Below, one piece after another: positions 53,683-63,121 of a DNA stretch of 64,000 nt. Under the pieces are notes generated by a model. That model saw only the letters and a list, made by a program, of their open reading frames with translations, searched no databases and had not been told where the DNA came from. Location of the stretch: positions 135,461 through 199,460 of the forward strand of contig CAIWMX010000125.1 of the NCBI GenBank assembly GCA_903913885.1. The letters are read 5' to 3'. Position 1 is the first letter of the stretch. Each line of letters opens with the position of its first letter. The translations under genes and the position numbers were made by a program. The DNA comes from an uncultured Bacteroidales bacterium. Its GTDB lineage: Bacteria; Bacteroidota; Bacteroidia; Bacteroidales; FEN-979.

Positions 53683-55836
53683 TTAAAAGGAATATCCCAG
53701 GTTCAGCGAAACAAAATAGTTGCGCGGAGCCCCGGCTTCATAAAACCGTTGTTCAGCCGAATTGATGTTTACATAGCCTGCATAAACTTCGTTGAGGAGG
53801 TTATTCACCCCGCCGGATGCCATTGCATTGAATTTCCCGTATTTCAATTCCAGTCCGGCGACACCGTTCAGCAGGGTGTAACCTGTTGCCCTGGCGGTGT
53901 TTGCATCGTCGGCCCACACCTGGCTGATCCTACGGCAGGAGGGTTTTACAAATATGTTCAGGTGCCGGCCAAAGGGATGGGCCCAGGCAAGGGAAAGCTC
54001 CAGGTTGTTTTTCGGTATCCCCGGGGAGTTATTGCCCGAAAAATCCATGTTAACAGGCACATAGGCTCCCCTGGGAGAAACCATTGCCATCACCGCCGCC
54101 TCATAGGCAATGTACGAAAAGGCAGAATAGGTATAGGCTGCCCCGAATGTCAGCTCTCTTACGACCTCCAGCCGCACCGCCAGTTCAATGCCGCGGCGGC
54201 GTGATTTGGCGGCATTCCTGCAATAAATCACATCCTGCTGCTCATATGGCACGATCTCATTGTTCAACCTGATGCTAAACAGGGTCGCTTCGTAGACGAG
54301 CGTCCTGAAAAAATGGGCATGATCCCGGAACAGGCTGCCCTTGATCCCCATCTCGAAATTCCGCGATTGCGGGGATTTTAGATCCCTGTTCAACAGGTAG
54401 GCCGGGTCGGGATTTTCAAGTTCATTGATGGCCGGGGCGTCTGAACTGATGGCATAGGATGTGTAGAGTGAGATATCCTGCGTCAGCCTGTAATTCAGCG
54501 CCAGTTTGGGTGAAAATGAATTGAACGCGGCACTGCCCTTAAACGACGGCAGCGATTCCTGTGCCTGGGTAAACACGGTATTATTAAAACGTCCGGTTAA
54601 GAAAAGGAACATCTTTTTCCTGACAAGTTCAACCTTGTCTGAAATCCAGAGACCCCGGGTTGTGTTATCCTCCTTCACCAATTGCCCTATCAGGTTCACT
54701 TTTTCGCCCAGGTTGTTTTCGTAATACTCGGTTCTCGCAGGCTGGGTAAAGAGGTCGCACCCGAACGAAAGTTCGTTATGACGGTTTCCAAGCATCATTT
54801 TACGGGTGTAGATGCCGCTCATCCCCACCCCGTAGCGGTTTATGATCCGGTAGCCGATGGTTGCAAGTTCGGAAAAATTGATCGTACCCCACGCCGTTAT
54901 CTCCAGTTCATTGTTCAATTTCCTGCCGAATGTATTGCTGTAGCGCAAGCCCAGCCTGCCGCCGGTCGTGAGCCTGCGCTCATCCCTCGTCACGGCCCCC
55001 GGATCGGCACCGAGCGGGTCCTGTTCGAATTCCGACAGCGTAAGCGATCCCGGCAACCTCATGCTTCCGCCGGCAAAATAACCCAGCACCGAAATTTTCG
55101 AATGGGGCGACAACGTAGTCTCCATCGCCAGGTTAAGCATGTGGCGGTATTCCCGGTTATGTTGCCTGTAACCATTGTAATTCAGATAGCCGTAAGAGAC
55201 AAGCAGTCGGTACTTATCCGTTTTAACGGCCACCTTTATGCCGTTTTTGTGCAACCCGAAGGAGCCATACTCATTGAACTGAGCCACCGACGACTTTTTA
55301 AAGCCAAGGTCGGTAACGAAGTTGACAACCCCGCCCGGGGCATCGCCATACAGTGGTGATGCATTGCCCCGGGCAAGTTCGATTCTTCCGATCATATTAT
55401 ATTCCAGCGCTTCAGGCACCGCCTGGCCATCGGGAACAGTCGCAGGAAAACCATCCATCAGTATCCTTATGCCATTGCCGGCAGGGCTGGGGCTGCAACC
55501 ATAACCCCTGGCCGAAAACCTGATCTCCTGGCCGCCATAACGCGATTGAACGAACAACCCGGGCACCGATTCGGCCGGGTCTGGAATTCCAAGGTTGCGG
55601 TCAAATTTAAACGCTGAGAAATTCAGCCGGTTTGCCGGTCCCGGAACATCGATGATCTTTAGCGGGATCCTGACCGGCGCTGTTACGATCCTGCCTAACT
55701 CCCCGGAACCTTTTTCCCTGGTTTTGGCAGTGGTGTCGGCAGGTTTGACCTGCTGTGAAAACCCGTTAACTGTCACAGTAAATGCAAGCAGCAGCGACAT
55801 GAGCATCGCGTATCCTGTCCTGATGACAGCATTCAT
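53683..55836 (-). CDS. TonB-dependent receptor (plug + barrel, FecA-like)
   Basis: Plug: VPGLFVQSRYGGQEIRFSARGYGCSPSPAGNGIRILMDGFPATVPDGQAVPEALEYNMIGRIELARGNASPLYGDAPGGVVNFVT; terminal YFVSLNLGYSF. Confidence 0.93.
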   Translation of the reverse strand: MNAVIRTGYAMLMSLLLAFTVTVNGFSQQVKPADTTAKTREKGSGELGRIVTAPVRIPLKIIDVPGPANRLNFSAFKFDRNLGIPDPAESVPGLFVQSRYGGQEIRFSARGYGCSPSPAGNGIRILMDGFPATVPDGQAVPEALEYNMIGRIELARGNASPLYGDAPGGVVNFVTDLGFKKSSVAQFNEYGSFGLHKNGIKVAVKTDKYRLLVSYGYLNYNGYRQHNREYRHMLNLAMETTLSPHSKISVLGYFAGGSMRLPGSLTLSEFEQDPLGADPGAVTRDERRLTTGGRLGLRYSNTFGRKLNNELEITAWGTINFSELATIGYRIINRYGVGMSGIYTRKMMLGNRHNELSFGCDLFTQPARTEYYENNLGEKVNLIGQLVKEDNTTRGLWISDKVELVRKKMFLFLTGRFNNTVFTQAQESLPSFKGSAAFNSFSPKLALNYRLTQDISLYTSYAISSDAPAINELENPDPAYLLNRDLKSPQSRNFEMGIKGSLFRDHAHFFRTLVYEATLFSIRLNNEIVPYEQQDVIYCRNAAKSRRRGIELAVRLEVVRELTFGAAYTYSAFSYIAYEAAVMAMVSPRGAYVPVNMDFSGNNSPGIPKNNLELSLAWAHPFGRHLNIFVKPSCRRISQVWADDANTARATGYTLLNGVAGLELKYGKFNAMASGGVNNLLNEVYAGYVNINSAEQRFYEAGAPRNYFVSLNLGYSF

Positions 55837-55890
55837 GGCCGCTTTATAATACATCTCGGATCCGGGTTTGGATTAACCAGCAAGGGACCG

Positions 55891-57237
55891 CTAATTTACT
55901 TCAACCAGTTCCACATCAAAAACCAGGGTGGAATAAGGGGGAATAACCCCCATGTCGCTGGGACCGTAACCAATCGCCGACGGGATGATCAGGATCGCTC
56001 TGCCTCCCTCTTTCATCATGGCAATGCCTTCATCCCATCCCTTAATGACCCTGCCCTGCCCGAGTGGGAAAGCGATGGGTTCATTGCGGTCGCGCGATGA
56101 ATCGAATTTTTTTCCGTTCAGCAACGTCCCGGTATAATGAACTTTTACATTTTTACCAGCTACGGCCTGTTTTCCTGTTCCCGGCACTTTCTCAACGTAA
56201 TATAATCCGGAGGCCGTGGGCTTTACAGTAATTTTATTATCCGCTAAATACTTTTCGATTAACATGGGTTCTTCTTTTTGGTTATTAATAAATTTATCAT
56301 CCTTTGGCTGTGCGGCCGGTTTCGGGGCATTCTGCTCCTTTTCAAGAGCCTCGGCCTGCTCCTTGTCGCATTCGGCTTTTGACTGCACGTCAAGTATCTC
56401 AACCTCATAAACAAGGGTGCTGTAAGGCGGTACGATTGAACCGCGGCCGGTTTCACCAAAGGCCATCTTCGAAGGGACAATGATTTTGGCCTTCGATCCT
56501 TTTTTCAGCAGGCCAATTGCCTCTTCCATGCCACGCGTATCAACTTTCTTGCCAAACCTGAATTTGATGGGTTCCGGGCGTTCATAGGAGGAAAACAGCT
56601 GCTTGCCATCGATCAGGGCTACCTTGAACTGGAATTTCACCTGGCAACCGGTGTCTATTTTGATCCCTTCGCCCTTCTGCGATTCGATCAGGTAGACGCC
56701 GGAAGCTGTCGGAGAAACCGTGACATTATTGTCCTTAAGGTACTTTTGCAGGGAAATTTCCTCGTCTTTCTGCATTTTTACCGGGGAATCAGCCGTGAGT
56801 AAATGGACGTAAAACGAAACGGTTGAATTGCTGTCGATGCCGTCGGGCCGTTTGGCCATGCGGAATGTTTTCATGAACAGGGAATCAGCACTGACGAGAA
56901 ATACACCGCTGTCGCCGGGCGAAAGCATCATGATCCCTTCATAAAGATCGCCTTTGAATTCCGACGCCGTAAGCTGGAACCTTGCGGGCGTCCCTTTTAA
57001 CTGGATTTTGGTGTCAAACAGCACGGAATCCTTCTGCTTTACTTTCGTGGTATACCGCATATCCACCGAGACCCAGTCGCCGGCAACGGGTTTTGCGTCG
57101 TTCGTGCTGTTTTTGAACACCTTGTAACGTAACCCGGTGGGTGATGTCTTGTACTCATTACTGGTTTGTGAAAAACTTTCAGCACTCAACAGAAATCCAA
57201 AGATTAATAACAAACTGATTTTCAGGTTTTTTTTCAT
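55891..57237 (-). CDS. FKBP-type peptidyl-prolyl isomerase with three tandem FKBP-like domains
   Basis: Canonical third domain GKNVKVHYTGTLLNGKKFDSSRDRNEPIAFPLGQGRVIKGWDEGIAMMKEGGRAILIIPSAIGYG; two upstream FKBP-like domains. Confidence 0.9.
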   Translation of the reverse strand: MKKNLKISLLLIFGFLLSAESFSQTSNEYKTSPTGLRYKVFKNSTNDAKPVAGDWVSVDMRYTTKVKQKDSVLFDTKIQLKGTPARFQLTASEFKGDLYEGIMMLSPGDSGVFLVSADSLFMKTFRMAKRPDGIDSNSTVSFYVHLLTADSPVKMQKDEEISLQKYLKDNNVTVSPTASGVYLIESQKGEGIKIDTGCQVKFQFKVALIDGKQLFSSYERPEPIKFRFGKKVDTRGMEEAIGLLKKGSKAKIIVPSKMAFGETGRGSIVPPYSTLVYEVEILDVQSKAECDKEQAEALEKEQNAPKPAAQPKDDKFINNQKEEPMLIEKYLADNKITVKPTASGLYYVEKVPGTGKQAVAGKNVKVHYTGTLLNGKKFDSSRDRNEPIAFPLGQGRVIKGWDEGIAMMKEGGRAILIIPSAIGYGPSDMGVIPPYSTLVFDVELVEVN

Positions 57238-57316
57238 ACGATTTGATTAATATTGACTAATTAACTGAACAACTTATTACTATTTTATAACGACCTCAAG
57301 GCTAAAAACCTGTGAA

Positions 57317-58942
57317 TTATTCCAGGCTGATCATTCGCCTGGTTTCAACCCGGTCATCCAGGGTAAGCCGGTAAAAATAAATCCCACTTCCTGCATGTTG
57401 ATCCGCACGTTTAAATTCCGCCTCATGGTAACCCGGCGCCATGGTCTGGCGGACCGGTTCAGCAACTTCATTGCCGAGAACATCAAATATCTTCAGGGAA
57501 ACGAATCCCGGGGCGGATAGCCGGTATCCGATCGTGGTGCTGGCCATAAAGGGGTTCGGGTAGTTCTGCATGAGTGCGGGCCGGGAAGCAGATGCGCTTT
57601 CGCCGATCCCGTTGATGTTTGCAAAGGCAACCGGCGCCGTCCATATCTGATAGGTCCCCGATGAATTATCCATCCACACCGTCCACATCGTCGAATCGGT
57701 TGAAGTGAGGTCGATGACATCTCCCTGGTATCCCTGGCCCAATCCGCCGATGGGCGCAGGCCTGAAGTGGTGATCGCTTAATTCATATTCCTTCCAGGTA
57801 TTTCCGCCGTCGGTACTCCTTGCCAGGAAAACCCCGGTGGAGTCGTTGGTCGTAGTCCTGTCATCATAAAAGATCACATTCACAGCCCCGAATTTGTCGA
57901 TGTGGATGTTGGGGAAGTACTGGGTCTTTCCATTGTTTTTTGGATCCTGGTTAACCCTGATCCCGGCCGACCAGGTCACCCCCCCGTCGGTTGACCGGTA
58001 GAGGATGATATCCGGATCGTTACCGGCAGGCGCAAGGTCCTTCTGTCCGGAAACAATGTAAATCCAGCCTTTGCGCGGTCCGCTTGTGGTATCAACCGCC
58101 ATCACCGGCAAACCATTCACCCGGATGTTGTTCTTGCCTGCCAGAACCCCGGTAATCCCGTTCACCGCGAAGGCATTCTCAGTTACGTGCCAGTCGGCCC
58201 CGCCATTTGCAGATGAAGCAAACCCGACCATGATCTCCTTGAAGGGCGAAACGTCGGTAACCCCGGCCCAGCAGGCATAAACTTCTCCATTGGGGCCAAC
58301 TGCCAGGTCTCCCCCGGCGCTCCTGCTCGAAGGATTGTTCACCTGTTTCGGTGTGCTCCAGGTTTGTGCCCCGTTATCGGTAAAGGCAAACATCACCGGA
58401 AAGGGGTTGGCAAATTTCACCCACGCCGCATAGGATCTGCCAAAGTGCTGACTTGCATGATTTGCATCCGTGGTAAGGGCAGCCCGTTCGAGGTCGTCGG
58501 TGGAAACAACTTTCTGTGCCGACCATGTACGCCCCTGGTCAAGGGAATAATGGGAATATAACCCGACAAAAGGTGACTGGCCAAGACGGGTCAGCAAAAA
58601 CGTGCCGTTCTTATCGATGGTGATCCCGGGATCACCCCTGTGAAACGCGATGGGATCGCCTGTACAGGTATCGTTTCCCTGCCAGCTGGCGCCGCCATCG
58701 GTGGTCCTGTATATTCCCTCGCTGATAAAAAAAGGCACGAACGTGAGGGTATTGCAGGCAGCAAAGAGCACGTTTTGATCAATGGGGCTTTTTACCAGGA
58801 AAACCTCGGTCTGGTTTACCTTGCTGGGATAGATCCTGTAGTTCGCACCAATTTTCAAGGGCGACTCCCGGCCTGGAATATCCTGGGCCTGTATGCTTAT
58901 AACGCCAGCCAGTATGAACAACAAAAAGAATCTTATTTTCAT
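57317..58942 (-). CDS. Secreted sialidase/BNR-like beta-propeller protein with T9SS sorting domain
   Basis: MKIRFFLLFILAGVISIQAQ; repeated SxDGGxTW (STDGGVTWSAG, STDGGNTWKEY); LMQNYPNPFMASTTIGYRLS...SGIYFYRLTLDDRVETRRMISLE. Confidence 0.87.
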   Translation of the reverse strand: MKIRFFLLFILAGVISIQAQDIPGRESPLKIGANYRIYPSKVNQTEVFLVKSPIDQNVLFAACNTLTFVPFFISEGIYRTTDGGASWQGNDTCTGDPIAFHRGDPGITIDKNGTFLLTRLGQSPFVGLYSHYSLDQGRTWSAQKVVSTDDLERAALTTDANHASQHFGRSYAAWVKFANPFPVMFAFTDNGAQTWSTPKQVNNPSSRSAGGDLAVGPNGEVYACWAGVTDVSPFKEIMVGFASSANGGADWHVTENAFAVNGITGVLAGKNNIRVNGLPVMAVDTTSGPRKGWIYIVSGQKDLAPAGNDPDIILYRSTDGGVTWSAGIRVNQDPKNNGKTQYFPNIHIDKFGAVNVIFYDDRTTTNDSTGVFLARSTDGGNTWKEYELSDHHFRPAPIGGLGQGYQGDVIDLTSTDSTMWTVWMDNSSGTYQIWTAPVAFANINGIGESASASRPALMQNYPNPFMASTTIGYRLSAPGFVSLKIFDVLGNEVAEPVRQTMAPGYHEAEFKRADQHAGSGIYFYRLTLDDRVETRRMISLE

Positions 58943-58983
58943 CCGTGCAAAATTAGTCCGTTTTGAAGAGCTGGACAGTCTCA

Positions 58984-60747
58984 TTAAAAGAAATATCCCA
59001 AATTAACCGACCCTACCAGGTCCCTGGGGCTTCCAGCATCGTAAAACCGCCTGTCGGCAGAATTGATGTTTGAATTGCCAACATATACCTGGTTAAAGAT
59101 GTTATTCACTCCGCCGGTAATCTTTAAGGCGAAATGCCCGGCTTTAACATCAAATCCCAGGAGCGTGTTAAACAGGTTGTACGAACCTGTTTTGTCGCTG
59201 TTCAGGTCATCAACCCAGATCCCGCTTAAGGCGGAATAGCTGACTTTTGCAGATATTCCGCAAAGTTTTCCCAGGGGATGCCTGTATGCCAGTGCCAGGT
59301 TCAGGTTATTCCTGGGGATATTCGGTTCGGCATGACCGGAAAAATCCCTGTTTACAGCCAGGATGGTTCCGGCCTGATCAGCTTCAAGCGATCGGGCAGT
59401 GTATGTTTTGTAAAGGTAGTCGGAAAAAGTATACGAGACTGAGCACGACAAGGCTCTGAAGAATTCGAGACTGCCGTGCAGGGTAAATCCCAACCGGTTT
59501 GTGAGCGTGGCATTTCTGTAAAATTCATCGCCATAGATCTCATACCGCACTATTTCGTGGTCGATACGGCTACTGAACAGGGTTGCATCAAAATGCAGCG
59601 AAGTAAAAGCCGAAGTCGTGCCTTTTTTTTCCAATACTCCTTTGATCCCGGTTTTCAGCGTTGAGGAAGTCTGGGGTTTGAGATCCTGGTTGTACAAAAC
59701 GTCGGGGTAAAAACTCTCCAGTTCCTTATCCGTCGGATTTTTAAAGTTCATTTCCCATGAGGCGAACAGGGTAATACCATGCAATATTTTGTAATTCAGC
59801 CCGATTTCGGGAGTAACAGCCTGGTAATGCTTCGTATCGGAACGCGCAGGCAACGACTCTTCGGCTACACTGTAAACCACATGATCATACCTGCCTTTCA
59901 GGACAAGAAAGAGCTTTCTCTCAACCAGTTCAAAATTCCCGGCCACATGGCAGGAGGAGGAACTGGTCTTTTCAACTTCGATCTGCTCGAGGTTATCGCT
60001 TTTCTGACCGGCCATGTTATCATATTCCTCTTTCCGTTCAGGCTGGTACAGCAGGTTGCCGCCTATCGAAAATTCGTTGGTCCGGTCCCACATCCTGAAG
60101 TGGCAAACATACCTGGCTGTCAGCCCCATTACATATCTTGTAGTTATTTTGAACTCATTGGTAACCCGTTCGAAATATTCGATCTGGCCATTTCCGGAGA
60201 CTTCAATTTTCTGGTTGAGGGACTTGCCGAACCTGGCCTCATATTTTACCTCAGCCTGCCCCTTTTGCGTGACCCTCTTTTCGTCGCGGTTGATGGCCCG
60301 GGGATCGGCCTGGAAACAGGCGGAATCAAACTCCTTTTTTGTAAGCGAACCCGGCCGCCTTGTTTGTCCGTCGATATAATGGCCCATAACCTGGAAAGTG
60401 GTGTTGGCGGAGGGAGCAGATTCGAATTTCAGATCAACGTTGTGTGAATAATCGCTGCTGTGAACCCGGTAACCGTCGAAATTCCGGTAGCTGTAACTTG
60501 TCATGAGCCTGGAAGTATTGATCCCTGTAGCCGCACGGATTCCATCGATAAACAACCCGTATGAACCGAACTGGTTGAACTGGATGATGGAATCGCCGCT
60601 TGCCGGACCAGCCGTGCCTTGTGAAAGAGTAACCGCATCAGAAGGCGAAGCATTTGCGGGAAAGGCGCTGATCTCCCGGGGAAAAAACGACATCCCCAGG
60701 ATGAATGCAGCGGAGAGGCCTCCAATCTTTCTACAAATACCTTTCAT
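58984..60747 (-). CDS. TonB-dependent receptor paralog apparently lacking the plug domain
   Basis: The barrel aligns to 53683-55836 (QFNQFGSYGLFIDGIRAATGINTSRLMTSYSYRNFDGYR vs QFNEYGSFGLHKNGIKVAVKTDKYRLLVSYGYLNYNGYR; GQTRRPGSLTKKEFD vs GSMRLPGSLTLSEFE), but only about 30 aa separate the signal peptide from the barrel. Confidence 0.85.
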   Translation of the reverse strand: MKGICRKIGGLSAAFILGMSFFPREISAFPANASPSDAVTLSQGTAGPASGDSIIQFNQFGSYGLFIDGIRAATGINTSRLMTSYSYRNFDGYRVHSSDYSHNVDLKFESAPSANTTFQVMGHYIDGQTRRPGSLTKKEFDSACFQADPRAINRDEKRVTQKGQAEVKYEARFGKSLNQKIEVSGNGQIEYFERVTNEFKITTRYVMGLTARYVCHFRMWDRTNEFSIGGNLLYQPERKEEYDNMAGQKSDNLEQIEVEKTSSSSCHVAGNFELVERKLFLVLKGRYDHVVYSVAEESLPARSDTKHYQAVTPEIGLNYKILHGITLFASWEMNFKNPTDKELESFYPDVLYNQDLKPQTSSTLKTGIKGVLEKKGTTSAFTSLHFDATLFSSRIDHEIVRYEIYGDEFYRNATLTNRLGFTLHGSLEFFRALSCSVSYTFSDYLYKTYTARSLEADQAGTILAVNRDFSGHAEPNIPRNNLNLALAYRHPLGKLCGISAKVSYSALSGIWVDDLNSDKTGSYNLFNTLLGFDVKAGHFALKITGGVNNIFNQVYVGNSNINSADRRFYDAGSPRDLVGSVNLGYFF

Positions 60748-60867
60748 GCTTCCGTAAATGAATATGTTCAAACAAAATGGCCTTCCTGCCCACGGTTCAA
60801 AATTAAAAATAATTCAGCAGCCTGACCAGGTAAAATTTAGGAGAACGATCGATTGCCACACATTTAT

Positions 60868-60902
60868 TTTGCCCTGATTTAAGGAAAAATATATACTTTT
60901 GG
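60868..60902 (+). promoter_or_regulatory. Promoter for the PAS histidine kinase: -33 TTTG, -7 TACTTTTGG
   Basis: TTTG at 60868-60871, TACTTTTGG at 60894-60902 (22 nt gap). Confidence 0.5.
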
Positions 60903-60907
60903 CCGTC

Positions 60908-63031
60908 ATGCAAAAAGATATTCTCCAGCAATTTACCGACCTGTTTGATCATGCTCCCTTTGGCTATATCTCAGTCGATCGGGTCGGCCGGGTCATACTG
61001 ATCAACCATGCTGCCTGCTCAGTACTGGGAATTGATGCAACCGTCGTGAAAAACCATCCGTTTCAATCAATGCTGAACAGTGCCGACAGCGACACTTTCC
61101 GCAGTGTACTGTCTGAGGCATTTATTTCCAACAGGAAGGTCGTCAGGGAGTTTTCACTGCCAAACGCCGGTAATGAGATCTGTATCCGCATGGAAGCCAT
61201 CGCTTTACCCGGAGACGAAACATGTAAAATTGCCATTATTGATATTTCCGAAAAAAAATTGGCCCAGGATGCACTTTCGGGGAGCGAAGAAAAATACAAG
61301 ATGCTCGTTGAGATGGCGGTTGATGCGTTTTTTCAGGGGGATCGGCATGGAGGGTTCATCACAGTCAACAACAAAGCCGTAGAGATGACTGGTTATTCAA
61401 GGGAAGAACTGCTGAAAATGAATATCCGGGAACTGTTTTCTGAAGATAATCTTTTTGCCAAACCCCTGAGATATGACCTGCTGGCAAAGGGACTGACCAT
61501 GATCACTGAAAGAACCCTGATCAGCAAATCCGGGCAGCAAATCCTGGTTGAAATGAATTCGAAGGAAATGCCTGACGGAACCTACCAGTCCTTTTTCAGG
61601 GATATTACTGAACGAAAAGGAGCTGAAATAAAGATCACGGAATCGGAACAGAAATACAGGAACCTCCATATGAGCATGATGGACGGGTATGTCATGTCCG
61701 ACATGCTGGGCCGGATCAGGGAAAGCAACGAGGCATACCAGCACATGGTCGGGTACCCGGCAGAGGAGCTCCACAACCTGAATTACCGTGATCTTACACC
61801 TGAAAAATGGCATGCATTTGAACAAAAAATCGTCGAAGAGCAAATCCTGGTCAACGGGGCCTCCCAGGTATACCAGAAGGAGTACATAAATAAAAACAGC
61901 ACCATCTTCCCTGTTGAACTTCGTACATTCCTGGTGAGGAATGCAGACGGAGAAGCTGTCGGGATGTGGGCCATCGTACGCGAAATAACCGAAAGAAAAC
62001 AAGCCGAAGAAGCGCTTCTTCGCTCGGAAATCCAATACCGGGATACCATTGATTCGCTCCCCGACTGGATTTACGTGGTTGATGCCCGGTTTAACATCGT
62101 TATGTGCAACGCAGCCCTGAAACAGGAACTGGTCAGACTGGGATTAAACCCCGCCTGCACCGGTGAAATGATAAGATCGGGGTTCCCGTTTATCAGCGAA
62201 CAAACCATTGCCGGGACCGAAAAGGTATTTCGTACCGGGGAGGTTGCTGTATGCGGACAGAAGTTCAGAAGGGGCGATAAAATAATCCAGGTGGAGACCA
62301 CGGTGGTCCCGATTTTAAAGGAAAGCAAGATTGAGAAGGTAATCCTGGTAATCCGCGATCGTTCAAAGGAGAAGGAGATCGAAGAGTTGAAACGCCGCAA
62401 CACCGAACAGAAGGAGGTACTGCTCAGGGAGATCCACCACCGGGTTAAAAACAACCTGGCCATTGTTATCAGCCTCCTAAACTTTCAACTCCGGAACACC
62501 TCCAACGAGGAGATCACCCGTATGATCATCGACATCCAAACCCGGATTCGTTCGATGGCGCTGATCCATGAACATCTTTACCGCTCAGAGAATCTCGACC
62601 GGATCACCCTTGCATCGTACATTGAATCGCTTTCGTTCATGATCCTGACCACCTTCAGCGGACACCGCGCCAAACTCGAGATGCATCTTGATCCCATCGA
62701 TGTAAGCATCCAGGCAGCACTGCCCATCGGCCTCATCGTGAATGAACTGCTCACCAACGCCTTCAAATACGCATTTCCCGATAGCACCGAAGGAACAATC
62801 CATGTTCAGCTTACCGGAGATGAGCAGTGCATGTGCCAGCTGGTTGTGGAGGATAACGGGATCGGACTTCCGGCAAGCTCGACCCTGAATTCTGAAAAAT
62901 CGCTGGGACTATACATTGTCGGCCTGCTCGTGGAACAACTTGAGGGAACCGTGGAAATTGCCAGGGAACATGGCACCTCATTCCGCATCCGATTCCGGAA
63001 TTTACTCGCTAAACAAGAGAGTCAACTTTAA
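60908..63031 (+). CDS. PAS-domain sensor histidine kinase, HisKA_2 type
   Basis: Several PAS/PAC units (EEKYKMLVEMAVDAFFQGDRHGGFITVNNKAVEMTGYSREELL); H-box VLLREIHHRVKNNLAIVISLLNFQLR; HATPase GLIVNELLTNAFKYAFP...VEDNGIGLP...SLGLYIVGLLVEQLEG. Confidence 0.92.
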   Translation: MQKDILQQFTDLFDHAPFGYISVDRVGRVILINHAACSVLGIDATVVKNHPFQSMLNSADSDTFRSVLSEAFISNRKVVREFSLPNAGNEICIRMEAIALPGDETCKIAIIDISEKKLAQDALSGSEEKYKMLVEMAVDAFFQGDRHGGFITVNNKAVEMTGYSREELLKMNIRELFSEDNLFAKPLRYDLLAKGLTMITERTLISKSGQQILVEMNSKEMPDGTYQSFFRDITERKGAEIKITESEQKYRNLHMSMMDGYVMSDMLGRIRESNEAYQHMVGYPAEELHNLNYRDLTPEKWHAFEQKIVEEQILVNGASQVYQKEYINKNSTIFPVELRTFLVRNADGEAVGMWAIVREITERKQAEEALLRSEIQYRDTIDSLPDWIYVVDARFNIVMCNAALKQELVRLGLNPACTGEMIRSGFPFISEQTIAGTEKVFRTGEVAVCGQKFRRGDKIIQVETTVVPILKESKIEKVILVIRDRSKEKEIEELKRRNTEQKEVLLREIHHRVKNNLAIVISLLNFQLRNTSNEEITRMIIDIQTRIRSMALIHEHLYRSENLDRITLASYIESLSFMILTTFSGHRAKLEMHLDPIDVSIQAALPIGLIVNELLTNAFKYAFPDSTEGTIHVQLTGDEQCMCQLVVEDNGIGLPASSTLNSEKSLGLYIVGLLVEQLEGTVEIAREHGTSFRIRFRNLLAKQESQL

Positions 63032-63121
63032 AAATCCTTTTATCTCTGGCTGCAGATAACAAAAAAGGCTTCCCTTCGTTTATATTTTTATCCTTCATTT
63101 CCCATTAAAAGCCCTGATCCC

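Noticed and set aside
53683-60747. Polysaccharide utilisation locus
   Set aside because: Two TBDRs are present but no SusD homolog, no glycoside hydrolase and no SusR/ECF regulator.
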